From NCBI GenBank assembly GCA_964522505.1, contig CAZFWJ010000001.1, forward strand, positions 62,001-126,000: 64,000 nucleotides of DNA, read 5' to 3'. This stretch comes from GYS-P2D sp964522505 (GTDB lineage: Bacteria; Bacteroidota; Bacteroidia; Chitinophagales; Saprospiraceae). Position numbers and translations under genes: made by a program. The notes below the pieces were generated by a model. That model was not told where the DNA came from. It was given only the letters and a program-made list of their open reading frames with translations, and ran no database searches. Positions 45,559 through 54,448 of this stretch are shown here, piece by piece. Position 1 is the stretch's first letter; the number at the start of each line of letters is the position of its first letter.

Positions 45559-46005
45559 GTGAGTAAGATACAAGGTTACAAAACGCAATCCCTCCGAAAT
45601 GAGGATGTCCAGAGAGACTGGCATATCGTTGATGCTGAGGGTCAGACAGTAGGTCGTCTTTGTACTAAGATCGCTACTGTATTAAGGGGTAAGCACAAGA
45701 CTAACTATACTCCACACATCGATGGCGGAGACTATGTCATCGTTGTCAACGCAGATAAGGTTAAGTTCAGCGGTAACAAGTGGAGAGCTAAAGAATACTT
45801 GAGATATTCTGGTTACCCAGGTGGTCTGAAGAGACGTACTGCAGAAGAGATGCTGGCTAAGAAGCCTGAGGCAATCGTTGAGAAGGCCGTAAAAGGGATG
45901 CTTCCGAAGACGAGGTTGGGTAGAGCAGTATTCAAAAAACTATTTGTGTATACAGGAAGTGAGCATCCGCATGCTGCTCAACAGCCTAAATCATTAAGCA
46001 TTTAA
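45559..46005 (+). CDS. rplM: 50S ribosomal protein L13
   Basis: L13 of the large subunit, 148 residues, an early assembly protein. Family motifs include WHIVDAEGQTVGRLCTKIA near the N-terminus, YTPHIDGGDYVIVVNA and the C-terminal GMLPKTRLGRAVFKKL and YTGSEHPHAAQ. The start is GTG at 45559; no in-frame ATG is near. It is followed by rpsI after 5 bases, the usual bacterial pairing. Confidence 0.98.
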   Translation: MSKIQGYKTQSLRNEDVQRDWHIVDAEGQTVGRLCTKIATVLRGKHKTNYTPHIDGGDYVIVVNADKVKFSGNKWRAKEYLRYSGYPGGLKRRTAEEMLAKKPEAIVEKAVKGMLPKTRLGRAVFKKLFVYTGSEHPHAAQQPKSLSI

Positions 46006-46010
46006 TTCAT

Positions 46011-46397
46011 ATGGAGACTATAAATAAAATAGGAAGAAGAAAAGCCTCAGTTGCGAGAGCTTACTTTTCTGCCGGTACTGGTAAGATTACTGTTAATGGT
46101 AAGGACTATAAGGAGTACTTCCCTATGCCATACATGCAGTATAATCTAGAGAACCCGCTTAAGATAGCTGGAGCGACTAACACTTATGACATTAAGGTTA
46201 ATGTTAAAGGTGGTGGTTATAAAGGTCAAGCGGAAGCAATAAGGCTTGCAATCTCAAGAGCACTTGTAGAATTCAATGAAGATATCAGAACATCGCTCAA
46301 AGAGCATAAGTATCTGATGAGAGATGCGAGAGTAGTGGAAAGGAAGAAATACGGTAAGCCAAAGGCTCGTAAGAGCTTCCAGTTCTCTAAACGTTAA
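46011..46397 (+). CDS. rpsI: 30S ribosomal protein S9
   Basis: S9 of the small subunit, 128 residues. It shows IGRRKASVARAYFSAGTGKITVNG at the N-terminus, GGGYKGQAEAIRLAISRALVEF in the middle and the basic tail ending KARKSFQFSKR, which reaches toward the P-site tRNA. It sits between rplM and rpsB in one transcription unit. Confidence 0.98.
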   Translation: METINKIGRRKASVARAYFSAGTGKITVNGKDYKEYFPMPYMQYNLENPLKIAGATNTYDIKVNVKGGGYKGQAEAIRLAISRALVEFNEDIRTSLKEHKYLMRDARVVERKKYGKPKARKSFQFSKR

Positions 46398-46408
46398 AAT
46401 CGAAGAAG

Positions 46409-47137
46409 ATGGATAAAATAGAATATAAAGACTTACTAGGTGCAGGTGTTCACTTCGGTCACATGCGTAAGAAGTGGAATCCAAAGATGCGTCAGTACAT
46501 ATTCACTGAGCGCAAAGGTGTTCACCTTATAGATCTCAATAGAACAATCGATTGTCTTGACACAGCGGCAAGAGCGATGCAATCAATAGCAAAGTCGGGT
46601 CGTAAGATCTTATTCGTTGCGACTAAGAAGCAAGCAAGAGATATCGTCACTGAAGCAGCTCAAAGTGTCAACATGCCATATGTAACCGACAGATGGTTAG
46701 GAGGTATGATGACTAACTTCTCTACTATCAGACGCTCTGTTAAGAAAATGGAGAATATCGATCGCATGCTTGCTGATGGAAGCTTAACATCTATCACTAA
46801 GAAAGAGAAGCTTACATTGACAAGAGAGCGTAATAAGCTTGAAAAAGTACTCGGTGGTGTAGCGAAGCTAAATCGTATTCCTTCTGCGATGTTCGTCGTG
46901 GATATCACCAATGAGCATTTGGCTATTACCGAAGCTCAGAAGCTTGGCATTAGAACATTCGCTATGGTGGATACTAATAGTAATCCGAACCTTGTTGATT
47001 TTCCTATTCCAGCTAATGATGATGCCTCTAAGTCTATCAAGATCATCACTGACTACGTAGTTGGTGCAATCAAGACTGGATTAGAAGAGCGTCAGCAAGC
47101 TAAGGCCGCAATGGAGAAACCAGCAGCTACAGCATAG
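46409..47137 (+). CDS. rpsB: 30S ribosomal protein S2
   Basis: S2 of the small subunit, 242 residues. Characteristic segments are LLGAGVHFGHMRKKWNPKM at about 8-26, DRWLGGMMTNFSTIRRSVKK near 91-110 and IPANDDASKSIKIITDYV near 202-219. It is followed by tsf after a 39-base gap, the usual rpsB-tsf arrangement. Confidence 0.98.
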   Translation: MDKIEYKDLLGAGVHFGHMRKKWNPKMRQYIFTERKGVHLIDLNRTIDCLDTAARAMQSIAKSGRKILFVATKKQARDIVTEAAQSVNMPYVTDRWLGGMMTNFSTIRRSVKKMENIDRMLADGSLTSITKKEKLTLTRERNKLEKVLGGVAKLNRIPSAMFVVDITNEHLAITEAQKLGIRTFAMVDTNSNPNLVDFPIPANDDASKSIKIITDYVVGAIKTGLEERQQAKAAMEKPAATA

Positions 47138-47176
47138 AAGAAAAATAATTCTTACAAATATCAATTTTAATAGATA

Positions 47177-48019
47177 ATGAGTATATCTGCTAAAGATGTT
47201 AAACAACTGCGTGACCAGACCGGCGCAGGCATGATGGATTGTAAAAAAGCACTTACAGAAGCCAATGGTGATATTGAAGGTGCTATCGAAATACTTAGAA
47301 AAAAAGGTCAAAAATTATCTGCTAAGCGTGCAGAGCGTGAAGCGAATGAGGGCGTGGTAATCGCACTTACTTCTAGCAACAGAAATAACGGAGTAGTTCT
47401 ACGCTTAAGTTGTGAGACTGACTTCGTATCTAAAGGAGAAAGTTTCATCGGCTTCGCTAAGTCTATTGCAGAGATTGCCTTGAAAAAGCTTCCTGCCGCA
47501 CTAGAAGATTTATTAGTTCTTCCTTATGATGGCAGTTTAAGTATCCAAGATAAGATCACTGAACAAGTCGGTGTAATCGGAGAAAAAGTAGAAGTAAAAG
47601 AATACGCTAAGATCGAGACTGCTCCGGGTGCCGGACAGGTAATTCCTTATATCCACATGGGATATAGAGCTGGTGTTATAGTAGCCTTGAACCAAGAAGG
47701 TCCAGACCTCATCGATTACGGTAAAGATGTAGCTATGCAAGTTGCAGCTATGAAACCTGTCGCTGTAGATAAGGACGATGTTCCTCAAGAGGTAATCGAC
47801 AAGGAGATAGAAATCGGTAAAGAACTCGCTCGCAACGAGGGCAAACCTGAAGCAATGCTTGAGAAGATTGCTACTGGTAGATTGAACAAGTTTTTCAAAG
47901 AGACCACCTTGATAAATCAGGTGTTCGTGAAGAACTCTAAAGAGACGATAGGATCATACTTAAAATCTAAGCACCCTGAATTAACGGTGACGGAATTTAA
48001 ACATATCTCGTTGGCATAA
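47177..48019 (+). CDS. tsf: Elongation factor Ts
   Basis: Nucleotide exchange factor of EF-Tu, 280 residues. The N-terminal UBA-like domain contains VKQLRDQTGAGMMDCKKAL (about 8-26), the EF-Tu contact motif is SCETDFVSKGESF near 78-90, and HMGYRAGVIVALNQEG near 158 belongs to the core domain. It ends the operon and is followed by a strong hairpin terminator. Confidence 0.98.
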   Translation: MSISAKDVKQLRDQTGAGMMDCKKALTEANGDIEGAIEILRKKGQKLSAKRAEREANEGVVIALTSSNRNNGVVLRLSCETDFVSKGESFIGFAKSIAEIALKKLPAALEDLLVLPYDGSLSIQDKITEQVGVIGEKVEVKEYAKIETAPGAGQVIPYIHMGYRAGVIVALNQEGPDLIDYGKDVAMQVAAMKPVAVDKDDVPQEVIDKEIEIGKELARNEGKPEAMLEKIATGRLNKFFKETTLINQVFVKNSKETIGSYLKSKHPELTVTEFKHISLA

Positions 48020-48038
48020 GAAATAGCATGACATTAAG

Positions 48039-48064
48039 AGCGACTCATTTGAGTCGCTTTTTTT
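48039..48064 (+). terminator. Rho-independent terminator after tsf
   Basis: AGCGACTC (48039-48046), a four-base loop and GAGTCGCT (48051-48058) form a perfect 8-bp stem followed by a run of Ts to 48064. It separates the tsf operon from pyrH. Confidence 0.85.
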
Positions 48065-48099
48065 ATGTCCATTCATCAGTTAGATTTAATTTTAGCACC

Positions 48100-48816
48100 A
48101 TGTCATTAAAATATAAGCGTGTCCTCCTTAAGCTCAGCGGCGAATCATTATTGGGTGATCAAGCCTTCGGGATTTCTGCCGATATGCTCGAACATTACGC
48201 TAATGAAATCAAGAGTGTAGCTGAGCTAGGTATAGAAATCGCCATCGTCATAGGCGGGGGAAATATATTCCGTGGCATGGATGCCCACTTAACAGGTGTC
48301 GATCGAGCCCAAGGTGATTATATGGGTATGCTGGCTACCTGTATCAATGGCTTAGCCCTACAAAGCATGCTCGAGAAACATGGTCTATATACTCGTCTCG
48401 TTAGTGCCATTGAGATGAAAGAAATTGCCGAACCATATATCCGCCGTCGTGCACGGCGACATCTCGAAAAAGGTCGGATAGTAATCTTCAGCGCAGGCAC
48501 CGGTAGTCCATATTTTACTACTGATTCTGCGGCGGCGCTCCGGGCCAATGAGATGAATGTAGATGCCATTCTCAAGGGTACTCGTGTAGACGGCATCTAT
48601 ACTGCTGATCCAGAAAAAGATTCCACTGCCACTAAATACGATGAGCTATCATTCTCTAATGTCATAGGTAAAAATCTCCGTGTAATGGATATGACGGCAT
48701 TCACCATGTGTCAAGAAAATGATATGCCGATTATCGTATTTGACATCACTCAGCCTGGTAACTTAATCAAGGTGGTATTAGGTGAGTCGGTCGGAACTGT
48801 CGTCAGTAATAATTAG
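48100..48816 (+). CDS. pyrH: UMP kinase
   Basis: Phosphorylates UMP to UDP; it belongs to the amino-acid kinase fold and is not related to eukaryotic UMP/CMP kinases. The segments KRVLLKLSGESLLGD, VIGGGNIFRGMDA and FSAGTGSPYFTTDSAAALRA are family signatures. The ATG at 48100 gives 238 residues, the normal length; an upstream ATG at 48028 lies before the terminator hairpin and is not used. Its end overlaps the convergent DinB-like gene by 4 bases. Confidence 0.97.
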   Translation: MSLKYKRVLLKLSGESLLGDQAFGISADMLEHYANEIKSVAELGIEIAIVIGGGNIFRGMDAHLTGVDRAQGDYMGMLATCINGLALQSMLEKHGLYTRLVSAIEMKEIAEPYIRRRARRHLEKGRIVIFSAGTGSPYFTTDSAAALRANEMNVDAILKGTRVDGIYTADPEKDSTATKYDELSFSNVIGKNLRVMDMTAFTMCQENDMPIIVFDITQPGNLIKVVLGESVGTVVSNN

Positions 48817-49310
48817 TCTATTACAGCCAGATCCATCCCTTCATAAAATCCTAAATCTCTATCCGTGATTAACTTGCCGAGATAAGCTATCTGACCGACG
48901 TGATAGGAGAAGTGCTCAATTACATGTATAAGTATCGACAACACCGTCTCATCAAAGCCTTGAACAGTTCTCATTTCGCCGAGCATTTCTACATTCAGCT
49001 TATCTATGATTGGTGTCGTGTATTCCTCCACTTTGTAGAGGAGCTCCTTGAGTTCCGATTTAGTGTGTGTGCCATGAGATGAGAACTCCAATTCTCTCTG
49101 TCTTACGTCTTTATGCTGTGCAACTCCTGTACCTATCCATTGGGTTACATTGCCATTCAAGTGTAAGACCAGATTTCCAACGCTATTCATGTTAGCATTG
49201 GGACTATGCCACACTTGTTCTTCGGTTAGCATGTCTAAAACCTTGTTGATACGTACGATCCCTTCGGTGTATATGCGCAACTTGAATTGCTCTTTGATGA
49301 TGTCTGTCAT
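48813..49310 (-). CDS. DinB/DUF1572-like protein
   Basis: A 165-residue four-helix-bundle protein of the DinB-like superfamily. The putative metal-binding histidines are in NLVLHLNGN (near 50) and HVIEHFSYHVGQIAYLGKL (near 128-146), the standard three-histidine pattern. Members include thiol-dependent S-transferases and uncharacterised proteins; the substrate is unknown. It is the last gene of a - strand run of seven. Confidence 0.82.
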   Translation of the reverse strand: MTDIIKEQFKLRIYTEGIVRINKVLDMLTEEQVWHSPNANMNSVGNLVLHLNGNVTQWIGTGVAQHKDVRQRELEFSSHGTHTKSELKELLYKVEEYTTPIIDKLNVEMLGEMRTVQGFDETVLSILIHVIEHFSYHVGQIAYLGKLITDRDLGFYEGMDLAVID

Positions 49311-49318
49311 GCGAGATA

Positions 49319-50023
49319 TTATATAGTAATTGCTAAGGTGGCTACAGATATTTTCTCATAGCCCGCTTCATTGAGCAGATGGTAACATGCACTTATGGTA
49401 GATCCCGTTGTAATTATATCATCGACGATAACTGCATGTTGATTAGCATCAATGCTAAAATTCTTGCTCAATGCAAATTTCTGGTCTTTGACACCTTGGC
49501 GTTCTCGGGCACTCTTTTTAGTCTGGGATTCGTTGTACTTGATTCTCTTTAGGATCTTATCATTAATAGCTATACTTAAATGCTCTGACATGCCCTGAGC
49601 AATTTTGTAGGCTTGGTTGTAACCTCTTTCATGTTGCCGCTTCGGATGCAGCGGGACAGGAATTAGCACTGAATCAGTTGGGACAAAATCTTTAATCCTA
49701 TCGGCTAATTGTTTTCCGAGCTTTATCCCGATGTCGGGACGACTTCTATACTTAAGGGCATCAATCACTGTCTTAAGCAGGCCTGATTTACTATAAGTCA
49801 TTAAACTATAAAATGATTCTATTTCAGTAGGTAGATCATCCTTTCCAATTAGGAGTCCAGGTATGCTCTCTTGGGTTTTGATATAAGGGACATCAACGAA
49901 GCAACTCAGACAAAACAGCTTTCCAGAGATAGGCTCATTCTTGTAACAGCCGATGCAGAGATCCATAAATAGCAGAGACCTTAGATCACTCAATGCCCTA
50001 CTTATAGATCCTATCAACATCAC
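49319..50023 (-). CDS. ComF family phosphoribosyltransferase-like protein
   Basis: A 234-residue protein with an N-terminal zinc-finger-like region (CIGCYKNEP ... LFCLSCF, about 22-42) and a C-terminal phosphoribosyltransferase domain. The domain shows PVPLHPKRQHERGYNQAYKIA (about 123-143) and the PRPP loop VIVDDIITTGST (about 194-205). Relatives (ComFC/GntX) act in DNA uptake for natural transformation in competent bacteria. No other competence gene is in the window. The upstream TM2 gene ends within its start codon region. Confidence 0.88.
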   Translation of the reverse strand: MMLIGSISRALSDLRSLLFMDLCIGCYKNEPISGKLFCLSCFVDVPYIKTQESIPGLLIGKDDLPTEIESFYSLMTYSKSGLLKTVIDALKYRSRPDIGIKLGKQLADRIKDFVPTDSVLIPVPLHPKRQHERGYNQAYKIAQGMSEHLSIAINDKILKRIKYNESQTKKSARERQGVKDQKFALSKNFSIDANQHAVIVDDIITTGSTISACYHLLNEAGYEKISVATLAITI

Positions 50024-50814
50024 TATTGCTGTATTAAAATTTTCTTGCGTTCAACGAGATATTCATTCTCTGTCAAGACTCCTTTCTTCCTAAGCTCCAT
50101 GAGACGATTCAATTGTGACAACAGCACATCATCCATTGGTTCATTAGTCTGTGTGTTAGTTTGCCTACTTGTGGTTTTTGGTCTTTGACCAGTGTTTGCG
50201 TTTCTATATCCAGAGTTTTTAAACGATTCAAAATCATCTTGTATCCTCAAGAAGGCAAGATCATCATGAGTATTTATTTTATCAAAGTCCTTGAATCCTA
50301 ACTCCACTGCCTTAGCAAGATACTTATAGCCAGCTTCCTTATTTTCTAATAGTGAGTACGCACTGGCCATATTGAAGTGAAGTGATATGTCATGAGGCTC
50401 TAACTTAATCCCCTTCTCAAAATCCAAGATGGCCTCCTGGATATCATAATCTTTATACTTTTTGATCCCACTTTTTTTGAATGGGTTATTCCTAACAGTC
50501 CTCTTTGACTTAGTCTTGGTCTTCTTTGTCTCGTAGTAGTCGTGCTGTGGTGTTTTCTTTCGTTGATACTTACGCTGACGTGATTTGAAGTATTTCGAGT
50601 TGAATTTTTTATCAAATTCTGCCTGAGGCATCATCAGATATCGTAATCCATCAATAAATCCTAAGATCATACCAATGGGGAACTTCAATGCTGATGTCAT
50701 TACAGTCAACATGATATAAAATATACCAGCGCCGGGTTCTCGGAGATAAAACTTATGTCCTCCTATAAAGCCCACAAAAAATGCCAATACCGCGGCAACA
50801 TTTTTATTTTTCAT
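50023..50814 (-). CDS. TM2 domain protein with TPR-like middle and SHOCT tail
   Basis: A 263-residue protein with an unusual three-part build. A TM2 domain lies at 1-68 (two membrane segments with VGFIGGHKFYL between them) and is followed by a basic linker (about 75-115). A TPR-like pair of helices (about 120-190, SLHFNMASAYSLLENKEAGY) comes next, and the C-terminal SHOCT motif is at about 230-262 (LLSQLNRLMELRKKGVLTENEY). It is anchored in the inner membrane with a cytosolic tail. The function is unknown. Confidence 0.8.
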   Translation of the reverse strand: MKNKNVAAVLAFFVGFIGGHKFYLREPGAGIFYIMLTVMTSALKFPIGMILGFIDGLRYLMMPQAEFDKKFNSKYFKSRQRKYQRKKTPQHDYYETKKTKTKSKRTVRNNPFKKSGIKKYKDYDIQEAILDFEKGIKLEPHDISLHFNMASAYSLLENKEAGYKYLAKAVELGFKDFDKINTHDDLAFLRIQDDFESFKNSGYRNANTGQRPKTTSRQTNTQTNEPMDDVLLSQLNRLMELRKKGVLTENEYLVERKKILIQQ

Positions 50815-50850
50815 CGTATTGAGTCGTCTATCTATTCAAAGTACTAAATC

Positions 50851-52089
50851 CTAAAAGATTTTGCAGGTTAATACGGCGATGTCATCTGGAAATTCTTCAG
50901 AACCCTTGTAATCTTCGATAGCCATCAAAAGTTCAGCGTTAAACGTCTCGGCATCTAGGCTTCCATTTGCCCGAACAAAACTCTCGATCCCTTTATCCTC
51001 AAAAAGTTCACCTTTTTCATTTCTTAAATCTGCCAAGCCATCTGTAAAACTCATGATGAGTGATTCTCCATCCAGTTCAATTTTCTCTTCCACTATCGAT
51101 GGTAGGTTGTCAAATATCCCAATCACAGTACAGCCCTCTGTGAGTCTTCTGATCTTTCCATTCATATATAATACTGGTGGATAATGACCTGCATTGATAT
51201 ATTTTAAGGTCTTTAAGTTCATGTCGATCTCTCCAATAAAAAAGGTGATAAACTTATCGCTCTTAGTTACTCGCAGAACCGTCTGATTCAATGCGAAAAT
51301 GAAGGTCTCCAGATCTCGGTATTGATAAATCAAGCTTTGGATCATAGCTTGGAAGTTAGCCATCAATAATGCGGCAGCTACGCCCTTACCAGATATGTCT
51401 GCAATACAGAAAATAAACCTACCATTCTTGAAATCAATGAAGTCAAGGTAGTCTCCACCTATATTGAAGTGAGGTTGATAGATCGAGGATAGTTCATACT
51501 TGTCGTTCTTAGGAAGGTTATCTGGGATGAGCATCTGCTGCACATTTTGTGCGAGCTCTATTTCTTTTTGTAAGCGTTCTTGTTCGATTTGTTGCCTGAA
51601 TAGTTTTTTGTTTTCAATAGCAACGGCTATAATATTAGTAATCGTGGTGATGAACTGTATCTTATTATATAGATCATCTTTCGACTTGATTCCGCCTATA
51701 AGTGAATACGCAATCGGTTTCTCCTTGTGGAACACCGGTATTACGATGTCAAAGTCCCACAGACATTCATGATCTTCGGGCTTAATGGTGTGCAGTCTGT
51801 TGAACCTCAATATGTTCTCAACGATTTTCTCGTAATTAATCTTCTTGTTTTCAAGATTGATCTGAGACACACAACTCCAAGAAGTCCGGTCGTCATCATC
51901 TGGGATAAACAAGCCCATCTTACTGATCCCCATCTCCCAACTTAAAAAAGAGCGATACATATTAAACAAGCCATCAGCAGAGACATTGTCATTGATGGCT
52001 TGAGTGATCGTTAACAAGCTTTTGATCTGGAGCTCCTTAAGGCTAAGCTCCTTTTCCAGTTTTTCTAATACAGCTATCTCTCTACTCAT
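50851..52089 (-). CDS. GAF-domain PP2C-type (SpoIIE/RsbU family) phosphatase
   Basis: A 412-residue signalling protein: an N-terminal helical stretch, a GAF-like sensor domain (about 25-165), a coiled linker (about 165-190) and a PP2C-SIG phosphatase domain (about 195-412). Metal-binding aspartates are seen in GGDYLDFIDFKNGRFIFCIADISGKG and near the end in FTDGLADLRNEKGE. Such enzymes dephosphorylate anti-anti-sigma factors in partner-switching systems. No anti-sigma partner is adjacent. It overlaps the permease gene by 4 bases. Confidence 0.9.
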   Translation of the reverse strand: MSREIAVLEKLEKELSLKELQIKSLLTITQAINDNVSADGLFNMYRSFLSWEMGISKMGLFIPDDDDRTSWSCVSQINLENKKINYEKIVENILRFNRLHTIKPEDHECLWDFDIVIPVFHKEKPIAYSLIGGIKSKDDLYNKIQFITTITNIIAVAIENKKLFRQQIEQERLQKEIELAQNVQQMLIPDNLPKNDKYELSSIYQPHFNIGGDYLDFIDFKNGRFIFCIADISGKGVAAALLMANFQAMIQSLIYQYRDLETFIFALNQTVLRVTKSDKFITFFIGEIDMNLKTLKYINAGHYPPVLYMNGKIRRLTEGCTVIGIFDNLPSIVEEKIELDGESLIMSFTDGLADLRNEKGELFEDKGIESFVRANGSLDAETFNAELLMAIEDYKGSEEFPDDIAVLTCKIF

Positions 52090-53132
52090 CTCGTCTTGCT
52101 CTTATAATCAAAAACATCTCGCAGCGCTGTCCCTAATAAATTAAAGTTGAGCACAAGAAACATGATCATAATGATTGGGCACATGGCCAAATAAACATAG
52201 CCACCAGTTGCATAAGCGTAATTTTCCTTAAGCATATTCCCCAGTGATGGCGCTGGCGGCTGAATACCTAAGCCAAGATAACTTAATCCCGCCTCAACTA
52301 AGATCGCTGTAGCAAAATTTGCTGCGGCAATCACCAGTATTGGAGCTAAAATATTGGGTAATATATGTCTCACCACGATTCTTACATCGGAGAGACCCAG
52401 CACTTTTCCACTCGCTACATAAGGCTTTTCTCGTTCTTCTTTTATCTGTCCACGTACGAGTCGGGCTACATCCACCCACATAGTCAGTCCTACTGCAAGG
52501 ACAATGACCATATATCCTTTACCTAATGACAGTATGATAGCAAAAGCTAATAACAACGTCGGTATGGACCAGCTGGTATTGATGATTATCATAACGACCT
52601 GATCTGCCCAACCTCCGTAATAAGCACCTATACTGCCGATGAAGATTCCAATAAATAAGGATACAATAACGGCTAAAAATCCTATGGTCAGTGATACTCT
52701 TAAGCCTAAGATTAGGCGACTCAACACATCACGACCAAACTTGTCACTACCTAGTAAAAATCTCAGCTCCTTTGTTTCAAATCTTCCTTCTCGAGAGATC
52801 AGACTTTGCTCATAAAGGATTTCTGTCTCTCCATCTCGATAGCTAATCTCGTCGTAAGGATAGTATATCCTATTATCCCTCTTGCCCACAATCATTGCAC
52901 TCATTTGTACTTGATTGTTCTTTCTCGCATCCTCAGCTTGGTAGCAGATTTTATGAGCAGAACCTGGCGCTTTTAATGCGAGCTGCAATATCTGCCGATT
53001 GGCGTTGTGGCTCTTATCAGGTATAACGAGGTAGGCCAGCATAGCAAGAACTGATGTGACCATCAGCATCACTAATGTTACTGATGCAATTCTATTAGAG
53101 CGGATCTTTGTATACCAAGACACTGTAGTCAT
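52086..53132 (-). CDS. DppC/OppC-type ABC transporter permease
   Basis: A 348-residue inner membrane permease of the dipeptide/oligopeptide/nickel type. The first membrane segment is at about 14-35, a long periplasmic insertion follows (about 40-125, including LLGSDKFGRDVLSRLILG), and five more segments come after it. The permease EAA-loop is LGLSDVRIVVRHILPNILAP. The ATP-binding, substrate-binding and second permease genes are not adjacent, so this is an orphan, which is usual in Bacteroidota for this family. Confidence 0.9.
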   Translation of the reverse strand: MTTVSWYTKIRSNRIASVTLVMLMVTSVLAMLAYLVIPDKSHNANRQILQLALKAPGSAHKICYQAEDARKNNQVQMSAMIVGKRDNRIYYPYDEISYRDGETEILYEQSLISREGRFETKELRFLLGSDKFGRDVLSRLILGLRVSLTIGFLAVIVSLFIGIFIGSIGAYYGGWADQVVMIIINTSWSIPTLLLAFAIILSLGKGYMVIVLAVGLTMWVDVARLVRGQIKEEREKPYVASGKVLGLSDVRIVVRHILPNILAPILVIAAANFATAILVEAGLSYLGLGIQPPAPSLGNMLKENYAYATGGYVYLAMCPIIMIMFLVLNFNLLGTALRDVFDYKSKTR

Positions 53133-53181
53133 AATGGGTGACCAAGGTCATAAAAATCTTACTGATATTGTTTATCTATTG

Positions 53182-53517
53182 CTATAGCTTGGGATTCTCA
53201 CGATGTCTATCTCGATCACGACTCGTCTTTTTATCTAAATTCTTAGTCATAATGGCATCGAGGTCAAGATCCATCTGATTGGCCAGACATGTGATGACAA
53301 ACAAGATATCACCTAATTCCTCTGCAATATTGGCATTGGCATTTTCTTGATCTTCTTTTCTCTTAAAGGATTGTTCTCCATAAACTCGAGCTATCAGCCG
53401 TGATAGCTCTCCTACTTCCTCCATTAAAACTATTGTATTCGTGGTCTCAGCAAAATATCGAACCCCATATGTCTTAATCCATTGATCCACGGTTTCTTGC
53501 AATTCTGTTAATGTCAT
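53182..53517 (-). CDS. MazG-like nucleotide pyrophosphohydrolase
   Basis: A 111-residue all-alpha NTP-PPase of the MazG superfamily. The metal-binding pattern is LMEEVGELSRLIAR (E-x2-E type, about 31-44), followed by NIAEELGDILFVITCLANQ (about 64-82), which completes the E-x2-E and E-x3-D motifs. It probably hydrolyses non-canonical or excess (d)NTPs. The gene overlaps the dtd stop by one base, and this pairing of two housecleaning or quality-control enzymes is plausible. Confidence 0.9.
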   Translation of the reverse strand: MTLTELQETVDQWIKTYGVRYFAETTNTIVLMEEVGELSRLIARVYGEQSFKRKEDQENANANIAEELGDILFVITCLANQMDLDLDAIMTKNLDKKTSRDRDRHRENPKL

Positions 53518-53966
53518 TATTCCCGATTTTTTGAATCAATGATTATAGTAACTGGCCCATCATTAGTTAGGGAGACCTTCATATCCGCTGCAAAGATTCC
53601 TGCCTCGACTTGTTCCAGTTCTTTATTCAACGTTGTAAGAAAATCTTGATAAAGTTGATTGGCCAGCTCTGGCTTAGCAGCATTGATATAGGAGGGGCGG
53701 TTACCCTTTTTAGTTGAGGCAAACAATGTAAACTGCGAAATGACCAGTGCTGCACCTCCAATATCTAAGACACTTAGATTCATCTTATTGTCATCATCCG
53801 AGAAGATTCGCATGTTTACTATTTTTTTAACCAGCCAGGCGATATCTTCTTGACTATCATTTTGGCCCACGCCAAGCAATATCATTATGCCATCTTCGAT
53901 GGCGCCGACAATTTTCTTATCGACTGTTACCCTTGCCTCTCTTACCCGCTGTATCACTGCCCTCAT
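53517..53966 (-). CDS. dtd: D-aminoacyl-tRNA deacylase
   Basis: Hydrolyses D-amino acids (and glycine) mischarged on tRNA. It has the N-terminal MRAVIQRVREARVTVD, the active-site SQFTLFA segment (about 78-84) and the cross-subunit GPVTIIID motif (about 136-143) with the conserved Gly-Pro. Length (149) is standard. It is the first gene of the - strand run and borders directly on the AT-rich origin-like gap. Confidence 0.96.
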   Translation of the reverse strand: MRAVIQRVREARVTVDKKIVGAIEDGIMILLGVGQNDSQEDIAWLVKKIVNMRIFSDDDNKMNLSVLDIGGAALVISQFTLFASTKKGNRPSYINAAKPELANQLYQDFLTTLNKELEQVEAGIFAADMKVSLTNDGPVTIIIDSKNRE

Positions 53967-54448
53967 AGTCCTAAATACTACTTATTTTATGTATTACTAA
54001 CATATAGAATTCTTCAGATATGTTTGCCGCTCGTAATCAGTTTCATAGGTTTTTATATTTTCCACTTTTAATAACAAGTTTTACTTAACTGATCTGCTCA
54101 CTATGTTATGATAGACTCAGACTTCCCCTTTTATTCACACTCTCTAAAGTTATTCACCTAAGATTCTATATGAGTCTATTTATTAGTATTCCACAATAAG
54201 CCTGTTAGTCACAATTCACAATATTAATTATCAGTAATCACATAATTGATTATCAATTACTTAGATCAAGTATGTTTTGTTAGTAACCTTGTGAATATCT
54301 GTCTATAAAATAGAACACTACTGAGTTATCCACATATAAACGGCACTAATAATGATGATTTTTATTTTAAATAATTAATAATAAATACAAACAATGTGGA
54401 CAATCTTGTGATATGATATGAAGTGTGTTTTGATGCTACATTTGAGTC
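53967..54448. other. Candidate chromosomal replication origin (oriC): AT-rich gap with DnaA boxes
   Basis: A 482-base non-coding, very AT-rich region between divergent genes. It holds a perfect DnaA box TTATCCACA (54326-54334), TTATTCACA (54131-54139), TGTGGACAA (54395-54403, reverse of TTGTCCACA), and near matches at 54150-54158, 54187-54195 and 54290-54298. The strand switch of transcription and the parS-like sites to the right support an origin. AT-rich DNA-unwinding candidates lie at 54361-54390. A direct GC-skew plot was not made. Confidence 0.6.

Noticed and set aside
53967..54448. Plasmid or prophage origin
   Set aside because: No replication initiator, integrase or phage gene is near, and neighbours on both sides are ordinary chromosomal genes.
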